Positions 51,184-59,916 are shown, numbered from the stretch's first letter. The stretch is DNA of 64,000 nucleotides from Ewingella sp. CoE-038-23 (GCF_040419245.1 NZ_JAZHOH010000001.1:868001-932000), one strand, 5' to 3'. Notes: generated by a model not told the origin, from the sequence alone. Numbers and translations: made by a program.

Positions 51184-52299
51184 ATGATCAACAGGGAAAC
51201 TATGATCCGACGTAAAAGTAAGTACTGGCTTTCACTCACGGCCTTGCTGGTTCTGGCAGGGTGTAGCACCAAGAAGCAGTCGGAGACGGCAGTCACTCGC
51301 CCGGCAGACACCAAAGCGCAGATAGTTCGATTGATGCCGGCTAGCGTGCCTGACCGTCAGGGCTGGGCGACGGATATCACGGCGGCTTTTAGCGCGCAGA
51401 ACATTGCGCCGACTACCGAGAACATCTGCTCGGTGCTGGCGGTGGCGCAGCAAGAGTCAAACTTTAGCGTCGATGCGCCGGTGCCGGGGCTGGGGAAAAT
51501 TGCCTGGAAAGAGATCGATAGGCGCGCCGACGCGGTGCATGTGCCTAATTTTCTGGTCCACACCGCGCTATTAATAAAGTCACCAAATGGCAAATCCTAC
51601 AGCGAGCGACTGGACAAAGTGCGCAGCGAAAAAGAGCTGAGCGCGATTTTCGATGATTTCATCAGCATGGTGCCTATGGGGCAGAAGCTGTTTGGCAATC
51701 TCAACCCGGTACACACGGGTGGGCCAATGCAGGTGAGCATTGCCTTTGCCGAAGCCCACGCCAAGGGCTATCCGTATCCTATCGACGGGACCATTCGCCA
51801 CGAAGTGTTTAGCCGCCGTGGGGGGATCTATTTCGGCACGCTGCACCTATTGGGCTATCCAGCCAATTACAGCCAGACGCTTTATCGCTTCGCGGACTTC
51901 AATGCCGGTTGGTACGCCAGCCGCAACGCCGCATTCCAAAGCGCGGTGAGCCGCACGTCCGGCATCCCACTGGCGCTCGATGGTGATGTCATCAATTACG
52001 GCACGGATAAGGCTGGCTCTACCGAGCTTGCCGTGCGGGTACTTGGCAAACGGCTGGGAATGAGTAATTCTGCTATTCGCCGCGCATTGGAAAAGGGTGA
52101 CTTGCCGGAGTTTGAGCAAACCTCCCTCTATAAGCAGGTTTTCGCCTTAGCGGATAAAACGGCTGGTAAGCGCTTACCTCGCGAAATACTGCCGGGTATT
52201 CAGCTAGAAAGCCCGAAAATTACCCGTAAACTCACCACGGCGTGGTTTGCCAAACGGGTCGACGAGCGTCGTCAGAAATGCGTCGCCAGCGCAGGCTAA
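51184..52299 (+). CDS. DUF1615-family lipoprotein, possible murein-binding protein
   Basis: 371 residues from the ATG at 51184 (CAGGATAACGTA before it); a second ATG at 51202 has AGGGAAACT before it and is equally possible. Lipobox LVLAGC with the lipidated Cys near residue 27. The body matches DUF1615: ICSVLAVAQQESNFSVDAPVPGLGKIAWKEIDRRA, where the E in QQESNF sits as in lytic transglycosylases, and GGPMQVSIAFAEAHAKGYPYP. A peptidoglycan-active role is possible by fold, but no proof exists. Divergent from the DUF3053 lipoprotein. Confidence 0.82.
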   Translation: MINRETMIRRKSKYWLSLTALLVLAGCSTKKQSETAVTRPADTKAQIVRLMPASVPDRQGWATDITAAFSAQNIAPTTENICSVLAVAQQESNFSVDAPVPGLGKIAWKEIDRRADAVHVPNFLVHTALLIKSPNGKSYSERLDKVRSEKELSAIFDDFISMVPMGQKLFGNLNPVHTGGPMQVSIAFAEAHAKGYPYPIDGTIRHEVFSRRGGIYFGTLHLLGYPANYSQTLYRFADFNAGWYASRNAAFQSAVSRTSGIPLALDGDVINYGTDKAGSTELAVRVLGKRLGMSNSAIRRALEKGDLPEFEQTSLYKQVFALADKTAGKRLPREILPGIQLESPKITRKLTTAWFAKRVDERRQKCVASAG

Positions 52300-52409
52300 G
52301 GCGTAAATTTTATTCGGCTGGTTTTGTGACAGCGCAGAGCGATAGGTCCATGGGCGCCTGCATAATGATCGTGTTGGTTTGAACCTCAATCCTTAATCGA
52401 GAATTTTAC

Positions 52410-53135
52410 ATGAAGAATGTCGCCGCCCTGACGATATCCACGCTGTTCTTTTATGGATGTGATACGCAAGCCAGCCTCGAGCCGGTAAACCCAATTTTTG
52501 CCAGCTACTCCAATATCTTTGGCTTCGAGCCGATTCGCGGCAAAGTAAAAAGCTTCCTGCAACAGCAGCATGATGAGCAGGGCAAAGTCAGTTCCTTGTT
52601 TCAAGGCGCGCTATCGGCAACCGGCTGTTTTAATGAGTTAAAAGTGGTAGCACCCCTGATGGGGCTAGATGTCGATCTGCTCAAAGAGGGTAACTTCCTG
52701 GTGAATCGGGGAGATAAGCAGAAGCGTTATGCTTTGAAAGATAACTGCTTACCCGAACGGGATCTCACCGACGACACACGCTATGAAAGCAATGATAAAG
52801 GCTATGTCACGGCTGCTATCAACGAAAAAGATACGAGTAAAAACAGTTATTTTGAGTATGACGCCTCGGGATTCCCTTCGAAAATATCTCAACCGACGCC
52901 GACCGGGCCTTTTGTCGCCATCATTAAAGCGACAGAATCCGAAGAGAAAAAACGGAATAACACCATCGAAACCCGAGTTAAAGATGTCCTGCTTGGGGAA
53001 GTGATCACCCGCTGTGACTATGATGACCACTTCAACGCAACTCACTGTAAGATAACCAGTAAGTCAGCAGAAAAAGACAAACCTTTGCCGAAGAGACTCG
53101 ATGATCCCGAGACAACTACGATAGAGTATTACTAA
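52410..53135 (+). CDS. ynfC: YnfC-like (UPF0257) lipoprotein
   Basis: 241 residues with a short lipoprotein signal (TISTLFFYGC, Cys at 17). The mature part tracks E. coli YnfC: ASYSNIFGFEPIRGKVKSFLQQQHDEQGKVSSLFQGALSATGCF against ASFSNEFDFDPLRGPVKDFTQ..., and RCDYDDHFNATHC near the end against SCEYDNHANPVDC. It ends in TIEYY as in YnfC. Function unknown. Four conserved cysteines in the mature part probably make two disulfides. GAGAATTTTAC before the ATG is a weak site. Confidence 0.85.
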   Translation: MKNVAALTISTLFFYGCDTQASLEPVNPIFASYSNIFGFEPIRGKVKSFLQQQHDEQGKVSSLFQGALSATGCFNELKVVAPLMGLDVDLLKEGNFLVNRGDKQKRYALKDNCLPERDLTDDTRYESNDKGYVTAAINEKDTSKNSYFEYDASGFPSKISQPTPTGPFVAIIKATESEEKKRNNTIETRVKDVLLGEVITRCDYDDHFNATHCKITSKSAEKDKPLPKRLDDPETTTIEYY

Positions 53136-53486
53136 AAAGACGAGGGAGCAGAGGGGCATAAAAAGGCTTTCAACCTGCTTAATTTATTCTCTGTGATTAG
53201 CCGTCTGGCAGTATATATCGCTGTAGAATAAAAACCGGCTAACTAAAGTTAATCTGAAATAAAGCTTGCGTCTAAAAGTTATCTATGTGTAAATAGCGTC
53301 AACGGTTTGTCGTTAAGACCTATTTATGAAAGACATTTTAGTAAAGCAGTTCCTAGTTCAAGTGATATAGCAAATCTCTTCTCCGACGAATTTTCTTCTC
53401 TAGTGCCCCCATAAGTAACTCATAATAAAAACAGACCCTCATTGCCCTATGGCATCTAAAAAATAAAATTCAAGAAGGTATTTCTT
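53136..53486 (+). promoter_or_regulatory. Long leader region of the cold-shock gene
   Basis: About 350 bases with no credible gene, AT-rich. Cold-shock genes of the cspA kind usually have a 5' leader of 100-160 bases that folds and changes with temperature; a leader of that length fits here. I see no clear -10/-35 pair that I would stand by. AAGAAGGTATTTCTT before the ATG supplies the ribosome site. Confidence 0.35.
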
Positions 53487-53699
53487 ATGTCTAATAAAAT
53501 GACTGGTTTAGTAAAATGGTTTGATGCTGGTAAAGGTTTTGGTTTTATCAGCCCTGCAGACGGTAGCAAAGACGTGTTCGTTCACTTCTCTGCAATCCAG
53601 AGCAATGATTTCAAAACCCTGGATGAAGGCCAAAACGTTGAATTTACCATTGAAAATGGTATGAAAGGCCCTTCAGCTGGCAACGTAGTCGTACTGTAA
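53487..53699 (+). CDS. CspA-family cold-shock protein
   Basis: 70 residues, a single cold-shock domain with RNA-binding motifs GKGFGFISP (RNP1) and VFVHFSAI (RNP2). It acts as an RNA chaperone in the cytoplasm. Sequence is nearest the CspA/CspE kind but which paralogue it is cannot be fixed here. It stands alone with a long leader and its own terminator. Confidence 0.95.
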   Translation: MSNKMTGLVKWFDAGKGFGFISPADGSKDVFVHFSAIQSNDFKTLDEGQNVEFTIENGMKGPSAGNVVVL

Positions 53700-53795
53700 C
53701 AATCGTCTGTCATAATGGTTTTAACCTGCAATAGCGATGATGGGCCAGACCCGGAGCAGACAGGAAAATAATTAAGACAGCGTTACAACGATTCA

Positions 53796-53825
53796 AATAA
53801 ACCTCGATGAAAATCGAGGTTTATT
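53796..53825 (+). terminator. Hairpin terminator of the cold-shock gene
   Basis: AATAAACCTCGAT and ATCGAGGTTTATT form a 13-bp stem around a GAAA tetraloop at 53796-53825, about 95 bases after the stop. The T run is inside the stem end, so strength is uncertain. Confidence 0.65.
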
Positions 53826-54170
53826 GCTCTCTGGAGCATGTAAAAATTTCCGAATATATTATTCACTGCTCGTTTAATAAAATTATCGTTTACCAACAGA
53901 AAAGACGATTTGCGAATTTTCCTAACGATTATCCATTTTTAAAAAATAGGGTTTTGGGAGATTGCCTGAAATAGGCGAAGTCGATTTTTCTGTTGTGAAA
54001 CAGTTTTGCTCAGACTGCGCAATGTTGGAGTGTTCGATGGACGCTTGCGCCACAATATGACGGCCGGGAAAGTAACCGGCACTCATTTTTAACCTGAATA
54101 CTTCATATTGCAGATGCGTTGGCTGGACGAACTTGTCGCCTTCCGTGCAACTCGATTTTTGGGTGAAATC

Positions 54171-54198
54171 AAAACCGCACTCTGTTGCGGTTTTTTTG
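54171..54198 (+). terminator. Plus-strand terminator of an unannotated transcript
   Basis: AACCGCA (54173-54179) pairs with TGCGGTT (54186-54192), followed by further T. The nearest plus-strand gene, the cold-shock gene, already has its own hairpin 350 bases upstream. So this terminator suggests a short RNA or small gene in 53830-54170. I find no small frame there with a good ribosome site. Confidence 0.7.
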
Positions 54199-54240
54199 TG
54201 CCCGAAAATCACCACCGGCTCTGAGATTGGCAAAAAAAAG

Positions 54241-54267
54241 ATAAAAAAAAGCCCGCACGAAGCGGGC
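54241..54267 (-). terminator. Minus-strand terminator downstream of the 28-residue protein
   Basis: GCCCGC (54251-54256) and GCGGGC (54262-54267) form the stem; on the minus strand eight T follow (plus-strand A run 54243-54250). It lies about 170 bases downstream of the small membrane-protein gene and is its likely end. The stem is identical to that of the orphan terminator at 483-501. Confidence 0.75.
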
Positions 54268-54435
54268 AAAATAACAGGGTTCTACAGGGGTTTTCTACAC
54301 AGGGACATCACACAACATCTTGATGGCTCTAAGGTATCAAACGCTCTGTATGGTTTTGTCATCGCTCGGTAAGGTTAGGGCAGGAGTTGTAAAATCCAGC
54401 GTTACTCGAACGATTAACGCGATGCGTGATATGAA

Positions 54436-54522
54436 CTAGAGCAATTCCATGAGCATGGCCATCACATAACCTATTGCCATCGAACCGCCAGCCATCGTCA
54501 GCCAGAATACTGTTGCTTTCAT
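54436..54522 (-). CDS. 28-residue single-helix membrane protein
   Basis: ATG at 54520-54522 and TAG at 54436-54438. The peptide begins MKATVFWLTMAGGSMAIGYV and ends MAMLMELL: a lysine, then one continuous hydrophobic helix with a GG break. The ribosome site is excellent (GGAGGGAGTT directly before the ATG). An extended -10-like TGCTATCAT lies about 120 bases upstream on the minus strand and a strong terminator downstream, so a complete transcription unit is seen. It is of the size of regulators such as CydX, MgtS or KdpF but resembles none I can name. Function unknown. Confidence 0.7.
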   Translation of the reverse strand: MKATVFWLTMAGGSMAIGYVMAMLMELL

Positions 54523-54736
54523 AACTCCCTCCATGAGACGGGGAAAGTGGCCCCGGTGTCTATCGAGCTTTGGCGCACGGCTCGTGCCAAAGTCCTACTG
54601 AACTCGCGAATTTATATTCATTTCGCAAATTCATGATAGCAAACCCATACTAAAAGCGGATGAATAGACGGCGTTTCTTTGACCTGTCCCGTGCTTTTAG
54701 CTTTAGGGGGCCGTTTTCGCCTTATTCACAGGAGGC

Positions 54737-54937
54737 TCAGTTCAGGTAATCAGTATGTGCTGACAACTTGTTGTAAGCGCTTGCTTCAACCGTTGTGCAG
54801 TGCGGGCGGCCGCCTTCTTTAGCCTTGCGGCTAAGCTCGGAGGCAACATCTTTAGCGTTGGTCGGCTGTGCTGCCGCGAGATTGAAGCTCAGGGTGCCAA
54901 GAAACAGGGAGAAGATAATCAGGGTGATGCGGTTCAT
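54737..54937 (-). CDS. Small secreted protein of unknown function
   Basis: 66 residues. A signal peptide (NRITLIIFSLFLGTLSFNLAAA) cut near residue 23 leaves a 43-residue mature part, hydrophilic with one cysteine (RPHCTTVE). GGACAGCTTTAC precedes the ATG. I do not recognise it. It has its own space on both sides and is probably a periplasmic small protein. Confidence 0.65.
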   Translation of the reverse strand: MNRITLIIFSLFLGTLSFNLAAAQPTNAKDVASELSRKAKEGGRPHCTTVEASAYNKLSAHTDYLN

Positions 54938-55065
54938 GTAAAGCTGTCCGGTTAATGCGAGATCCTTAAAGGTGCAGCCAGCTTCTAGTCATAACAGTTG
55001 TAGTAATAAGAAACGGGAGCGATTTATGCTCCCGTTCATCATTTTAACTGCATGTAAGAACTGCG

Positions 55066-56304
55066 CTACACGTGCTGGAGCGCATTATGCCCTTGTTCGG
55101 CTTTGTTCGGAAGGCGAATTGTGGCAGAAAGCACCAAAGAGAGCACTAAAAGTACAGCGATGAAGGTGAAGGTCACGATGAAGCCGCCGAACAGGGAGGC
55201 GATAAGTGAACCCATGACGCTGCCGATGCCGAAGCCGAGATACAGCAAACCGTAGTTTTTGGTCAGGTTATTCAGCCCGAAGAAGTCACTCACCAGCGAT
55301 GGATAGACGGTGATGGTACCGCCGAAGCTGAAGGCCACACAGGCTACGGAGATGAAGAACAGCGTCTCATTCATATTGGAAAACAGCAGAATGCTCATGC
55401 CGACCAGTGAGATGACCTGCGCCATGGAAATTACCCGGATGCGCGCCATTTTGTCTGACAGCACTCCTAGGATCAGTCGGCCGCTGAGGTTAGCAATGGC
55501 AATCACGGTGACGGCGTTGGCGGCGGTGACCGCGTTGAGATGCACCAGACCTTCGCCGATGTCCTTCGCCACGCCGATAACATACAGGCCGCTCATGCAA
55601 GAGGTGAGGAACATCATCGCCAGCATCCAGTACTGTGGCATGCGCACGGCTTCTGACAGCGTGAAGTCACGGCTGCTGGTCAGGTTGTCTTCATTACAGT
55701 TGATGGTCTGAGGAGCCTGCTTAGGCGCGTCTGTCATCATTAGGCCGCCGATGATAATCATGGTCATCGCCAGCAGACCCCAGATAATAAAGGTGCTTTC
55801 CAGAGAATAAATGCTGAGTAAGTGGCCGCAAATAAATTTAAAACCTAAGCTGCCGAGGCCGTAAGCGCCGATGGCACAGGCTGAAATTACCCCTTTACGC
55901 TCCGGGAACCACTTCACGCAGTTGGACAGTGTCATCAGATAGCCCGCGCCGTCTGCCAGCCCGACCAATACTCCCGCGCTGAGATACAGCATGATTAAAT
56001 TGTTGGATTGGGAGGTGAGCGCAAAACCTATCGCCATCACCACGCCCGCCGCCATCGTGACTTTCTTAACCCCGAATCGGTCTTGCAGCTTGCCCGCGAC
56101 AGAAGAAGCAATCGCCAGGCCCAGGCTCAGTAAGCCGAAGGAGAAGGCCACGCGGCTGATCGGTTCATCCAGCTTTTGGGACAGCTGTCCGTTAAACAAA
56201 CTCCACGTATACACAGAGCCAAGAGCAAATTGGGTAATGATGGTGCCAAACAGCGTTAGCCAGCGTGTGCGGTTGTCGTTTTGCATTCCAGATTTGTCAC
56301 TCAT
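55066..56304 (-). CDS. yhjX: YhjX-like MFS transporter (oxalate:formate antiporter family)
   Basis: 412 residues from the ATG at 56304 with GGGAGAACCCACT before it. TRWLTLFGTIITQFALGSVYTWSLFNGQLSQKLDEP, SCMSGLYVIGVAKDI and GGTITVYPSLVSDFFGLNNLTKNYG match E. coli YhjX nearly throughout, 12 helices. In E. coli yhjX is the main target of the YpdA/YpdB two-component system, which answers extracellular pyruvate in late exponential growth. Transport of pyruvate or a related acid is suspected. A direct repeat like the YpdB site lies about 80 bases upstream, which supports orthology. Confidence 0.93.
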   Translation of the reverse strand: MSDKSGMQNDNRTRWLTLFGTIITQFALGSVYTWSLFNGQLSQKLDEPISRVAFSFGLLSLGLAIASSVAGKLQDRFGVKKVTMAAGVVMAIGFALTSQSNNLIMLYLSAGVLVGLADGAGYLMTLSNCVKWFPERKGVISACAIGAYGLGSLGFKFICGHLLSIYSLESTFIIWGLLAMTMIIIGGLMMTDAPKQAPQTINCNEDNLTSSRDFTLSEAVRMPQYWMLAMMFLTSCMSGLYVIGVAKDIGEGLVHLNAVTAANAVTVIAIANLSGRLILGVLSDKMARIRVISMAQVISLVGMSILLFSNMNETLFFISVACVAFSFGGTITVYPSLVSDFFGLNNLTKNYGLLYLGFGIGSVMGSLIASLFGGFIVTFTFIAVLLVLSLVLSATIRLPNKAEQGHNALQHV

Positions 56305-56385
56305 AGTGGGTTCTCCCGAGCGAAATAAAGTCAATTAAACTGTTTGTATGATAAATCTTTCGCCGCACAGCGATCGGTTTCGGGC

Positions 56386-56416
56386 ATGAGATGCCTTGGT
56401 ACAGGAATGAAATGCA
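56386..56416 (-). promoter_or_regulatory. YpdB-type direct repeat before yhjX
   Basis: On the minus strand TGCATTTCAT and GGCATCTCAT are separated by exactly 11 bases. The E. coli YpdB site is GGCATTTCAT, 11 bases, GGCATTTCAT, so each half matches at nine of ten positions with identical spacing. It lies 82-112 bases before the yhjX ATG. Confidence 0.8.
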
Positions 56417-56813
56417 CAGGAGAGGGTATGAAACACATTTTTTGCTGAAAAATAGCCCATAAATTGCGCTTAAAACGCCTTTCCAGCCCAGTCTGGGCGC
56501 GGGTTTTGTTTGATCTGAGTCATGCTTTTAGCTTTTATTTTTTCGCCAGCCTAAGGATGCCCATAACAGAGGGTAGCCGCCGCCGACTCCCGCTACGCCA
56601 TCAACTCTCCTGACATGGGGGGGAAATTGTATAGGGCGCATGCCTTTTACACCCCCTCATGAAGTTTTGATTAAACATAGATTAAGTAGTTGGGTTTTTC
56701 TTATTAGTCGTCTTCTTATTAAGATGGCGGAAATTATGTGACGTTTAAAAGAATACAGAGAATATATAATTATTTTTAAATCATTAGTCGATTCGAATAG
56801 GGAACATAATGCA
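56417..56813. other. Intergenic region without a gene
   Basis: No frame with a credible start is seen. A GC-rich block at about 56480-56500 (GCCCAGTCTGGGC) is a short inverted repeat. From about 56650 onward the DNA becomes strongly AT-rich and leads into the lipoprotein and FKBP-like genes; this may be a boundary of acquired DNA. Confidence 0.35.
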
Positions 56814-57173
56814 ATGAGAAGAAATATGGCACGTTTGTTAATACTTTTTCCGCTTCTTACCTTAATTGGGTGTACAACGCCGAAAGCAGGAATAAAAGGG
56901 AAAGTGGCAAATGCCAGTGAACAATCCTGCATTAACGAATTTAAAGCGCTAAAAAATATTGATCCTGCTTCCTACGAAATCTATCAGCAACAATTCTCCA
57001 AGGTAAACCAAGCCTATGAGGTTTACCGAACTAACAGTCTGAATATTAACAAGGATTCTAAAGATATCCTCGGTATGGAGTTGAGTAACAAGATTAAATT
57101 GATCTGCGCGCGGGTCAAAGATGCGTCATTTAAGAACATGGAAAAAAGATCACAGGAAATTAACAATCTATGA
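56814..57173 (+). CDS. Lipoprotein cotranscribed with the FKBP-like protein
   Basis: 119 residues. Lipobox LTLIGC with the lipidated Cys at residue 20, next residue Thr, so outer-membrane sorting is expected. The mature part is helical, lysine-rich and contains two more cysteines (SCINEFKAL and LICARVK). I do not recognise the family. It overlaps the next gene by 4 bases (ATGA). AT-rich codons differ from the neighbours at either side. An ATG four codons downstream is an alternative start. Confidence 0.7.
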   Translation: MRRNMARLLILFPLLTLIGCTTPKAGIKGKVANASEQSCINEFKALKNIDPASYEIYQQQFSKVNQAYEVYRTNSLNINKDSKDILGMELSNKIKLICARVKDASFKNMEKRSQEINNL

Positions 57174-59134
57174 TGAAGCGTACTCTTTGTATCTGCGTTT
57201 TTCTTGCTCTTGCTAGTATGAGAGGGGCAGTGGCGGAAGATAATACTAATAACCTCAATCTTCTAAATAAATTACGAGAGGAAAAATTAGTAAAACCGGC
57301 TCTTCAGCCAGTATTTAGTTCATCTGGCGTTAGCGAACAGGATTCGTCTGGGGAATTATCCAAGGATATTCCGAAAAAAAAAGATAACTCGCAGAATACT
57401 CCGCTAACTGCTCAATGGTATAAGCAGCAGCTTTCTGAACTCAATAATAAAAATAAGAAGCTTCAGTCTGAAATTATTACCATTAGAAAAAAGCTTGCGG
57501 CGATCAGCGGTGAGCCAGTACCTGAAACGCTCGAGGTGCAAGCCAAAGAGACCGCGCGGCAGCTGAGTGATGCACAGCAGGCATTGCTGAAGGCCAATGA
57601 AGATAACGCCCGACTGTCAGCATCGGCCAGACAGGCCGAGCAGGAGAAAGCCAAGCTGGATGCGCAGATTGCCAAACTGACTGCGCAGCGACAGCAGGAT
57701 TCTTCCCAGTCGGCTAAGCAATTGGCAGATGCTCAGGCAGCAGGGAAAAAGGCCAGCGATGAAAACAGTCGTCTGCAGGCAGCCGTCAACCAGGCCGAGC
57801 AGGATAAAGCCAGGCTGGATAAGCAGATTTCCGAACTGACAGCACAGCAAAAGCAGGGGTCGTCGCAGTCGGCTAAGCAATTGGCAGATGTACAGGCGGC
57901 GGGGAAGAAGGCCAGCGATGAAAACGCTCGTCTACAGGCAGCAGTGAAACAAGCCGAGCAAGACAAAGCCAAGCTGGATAAACAGATTGCCGAACTGACT
58001 GCGCAGCAAACCCAAACAGCTGCGCATGCTGCTAAACATTTGGCAGAGGCACAGGCTGCGGCGAAAAAATCTGCAGATGAAAATCTTCGTCTACAGGCTG
58101 AAGCCAAACAGTCTGCGCAGGGCAAGGTTAAGCAGGATAATCAGATCGCCGCTCTTACCGCCCAGCAGTCTCAGATAACCAAACAGCTGGTGGAATCTCA
58201 GGCCGCAGAGAAGAAAGCCAGTAATGAAAATCTGCGCTTACAGGCGGTAGAGAAACAAGCCGCGCAGGATAAAACCAAGGTTGATGCGCAGATTGCTTCG
58301 CTCAACACAGAGAAAACTCAGCTTGCTGCCCAAGTTGCCAAACAACAGGCAGATGCACAGGCTGGCAGTAAAAAATGGGCCGATGAGCAAGCCGCGCTGG
58401 CGACTGAGTTGGCCAATGTGAAGAAACAACTGGCAGAGAAATCAGCGGCTAATGTGACCTCTGGCATACCAAGCAGTGAGCAGGTCAAAGCATCAATTAC
58501 TGCCGATAGCAAAGCTGGAAGATTGGCGAAACGCGCCTATTCCTTGGGGTATTTCATCGGGCTGGAGTCTGAGCAGGAGTTGAGAAAGATCACCGCTTAC
58601 ACTGCCCCGGTGGATCAAAACATCGTCCTCAAAGGCTTGTTGGATCGTTTTAATCACACCCCGTTGCTGACTGATAAAGAGATCGAAGCTTCTCTGGCGG
58701 TAGTCGATAAGGAAATTAATGAGAATACGGCTGATAAAGGGAACAAAAACAGAGCTATAAATGAGCAGGTTATGGCCAAGGCTGCGAAAATGAAGAACGC
58801 CGTGAAAGCGAAAAGTAACTTCATTTATGTCATCACCAAGCCGGGTTCTGCGCTAAAAGTGAAACCGACTGACAGCGTCCGTATCAAAATTATCGAGAAA
58901 TTAGGTGACGGTACGATCATTGCCAGCGAAAAAGACAACAATGTCATTGCTGCTGCCGTTAAAGATATTCCACTTACCTTGCAGGAGGTGATTGTGAAGA
59001 TGGGGATTAATGGAGAAGCGACGCTCTATATCCCACCTAATTTAGCGTATGGAGAAAAGGGCATTGCGGGGAAAATCCCACCTAACTCATTGTCCATTAT
59101 GACAATTAAGGTTCTTGGCATTAAAGAAGATTAA
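57170..59134 (+). CDS. Exported coiled-coil protein with degenerate FKBP-type isomerase domain
   Basis: 654 residues. Signal peptide to about residue 22 (GAVA). Residues about 85-440 are a long coiled coil made of repeats of about 53 residues (KQLADAQAAGKKASDEN ... LRLQA). Then an FKBP_N dimerisation-type domain (about 455-530: RAYSLGYFIGLE, NIVLKGLLDRFNHTPLLTDKEI) and a C-terminal FKBP domain (about 550-654) with YIPPNLAYGEKGIAGKIPPNS. The usual VTVxYTG, FDSS and PGWxEAL motifs are replaced (RIKIIEKL, IASEKD, LTLQEVI), so the catalytic Asp and the Trp of the pocket floor are missing. Likely a periplasmic scaffold or chaperone rather than an active isomerase. Coupled to the lipoprotein upstream. 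Confidence 0.8.
   Translation: MMKRTLCICVFLALASMRGAVAEDNTNNLNLLNKLREEKLVKPALQPVFSSSGVSEQDSSGELSKDIPKKKDNSQNTPLTAQWYKQQLSELNNKNKKLQSEIITIRKKLAAISGEPVPETLEVQAKETARQLSDAQQALLKANEDNARLSASARQAEQEKAKLDAQIAKLTAQRQQDSSQSAKQLADAQAAGKKASDENSRLQAAVNQAEQDKARLDKQISELTAQQKQGSSQSAKQLADVQAAGKKASDENARLQAAVKQAEQDKAKLDKQIAELTAQQTQTAAHAAKHLAEAQAAAKKSADENLRLQAEAKQSAQGKVKQDNQIAALTAQQSQITKQLVESQAAEKKASNENLRLQAVEKQAAQDKTKVDAQIASLNTEKTQLAAQVAKQQADAQAGSKKWADEQAALATELANVKKQLAEKSAANVTSGIPSSEQVKASITADSKAGRLAKRAYSLGYFIGLESEQELRKITAYTAPVDQNIVLKGLLDRFNHTPLLTDKEIEASLAVVDKEINENTADKGNKNRAINEQVMAKAAKMKNAVKAKSNFIYVITKPGSALKVKPTDSVRIKIIEKLGDGTIIASEKDNNVIAAAVKDIPLTLQEVIVKMGINGEATLYIPPNLAYGEKGIAGKIPPNSLSIMTIKVLGIKED
57540..58420 (+). 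repeat. Tandem coding repeat of about 159 bases (coiled-coil units)
   Basis: Five to six units of 49-53 codons. The second and third units are the closest, sharing GCTAAGCAATTGGCAGAT and most of the rest; the outer units are more diverged. The gradient suggests recent central duplication. The pattern lies within the coiled-coil gene. Confidence 0.8.
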
Positions 59135-59153
59135 TAACCATCCGCAGCAAAAT

Positions 59154-59187
59154 GCTTAAGCAGGCTAAATTACCGGCCTGCTTAAGC
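59154..59187 (+). terminator. 12-bp hairpin after the FKBP-like gene
   Basis: GCTTAAGCAGGC (59154-59165) and GCCTGCTTAAGC (59176-59187) are perfectly complementary around a 10-base loop, 20 bases after the stop. A T run is lacking directly after it. Confidence 0.55.
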
Positions 59188-59313
59188 TTGGGTGGTTTAA
59201 TTACCGCCTTAATCCAAATAAGGCTGAGACTTAGGCTTTTTTTCTCAGACCTCTTCCTATAAAAAGCGCAAGTGATAGGATGTGCCGCAACTTTACAGGG
59301 TAGGACTATTCTC

Positions 59314-59679
59314 ATGTTCAGGTTGGGTGCTTTCGTTGCAATTTTGCTGGCGTTGACTTCCTTTTCAGCGTCCGCCGTAACGGCCTATAAATGTGTGTTA
59401 ACGCATAACGTACAAGCCGCGGATGGTACTGAAACCGCCGATGTGATTAATAAAGACGCGCACGTGTTTGACGCTGGCAATACTTTCACCTTCTCCCCAG
59501 ACGGTACCAAAATGATCACCAGCCCGGAGCTGACGGATATCATTGGTCAGAATAACCAGCCTATGAAGGCCGGGGCGCAAGATAACCTGATGTATATTCA
59601 CGTTAAAAACAACTTTGTGGTCGCGACAGAAACCGACGGTTATGTGTATGGCGACTGTGTAGAAATCGCAACGAAATAA
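59314..59679 (+). CDS. Small exported protein of unknown function
   Basis: 121 residues from the ATG at 59314 (TAGGACTATTCTC before it); an earlier in-frame ATG at 59272 has no site. Signal peptide cut near residue 21 (SASA before VTAY). The mature protein is beta-rich by look (TAYKCVLTHNVQAADG, NNFVVATETDGYVYGDCVE) with two cysteines near the two ends that may bridge. I do not recognise the family. Independent transcription unit. Confidence 0.7.
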   Translation: MFRLGAFVAILLALTSFSASAVTAYKCVLTHNVQAADGTETADVINKDAHVFDAGNTFTFSPDGTKMITSPELTDIIGQNNQPMKAGAQDNLMYIHVKNNFVVATETDGYVYGDCVEIATK

Positions 59680-59916
59680 GCCCTGCTGACTCATCCCTTC
59701 TTCTGCGAATCTGGCTTTTGATAGCGGGATTCGCATCTCAATTTGTTTTAACTGTTACTTTTTCCTCTTACATTTTCATAAATAGAAACATTACTGCCAG
59801 TTCATTAGCACACTTCTTATAGTCGGGGTATGCCTGAGCCGATAGACTTGCGGCCTTTTCACCATTCCGTTTCCGCCACTGCTTTATAAGCCGATTAGAA
59901 AGGGTTTTGCGCGCCT

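Noticed and set aside
53922..54269. Minus-strand frame of 115 codons starting near the 54251 hairpin
   Set aside because: It would begin inside a terminator stem, runs across another terminator, lacks a ribosome site and has no family resemblance.
54540..54620. A sigma-54-like TGGCACG-N4-GTGC on the minus strand before the 28-residue gene
   Set aside because: It lies within an imperfect inverted repeat (CTTTGGC ... GCCAAAG) and the -12 part is weak; the repeat explains the resemblance as well.
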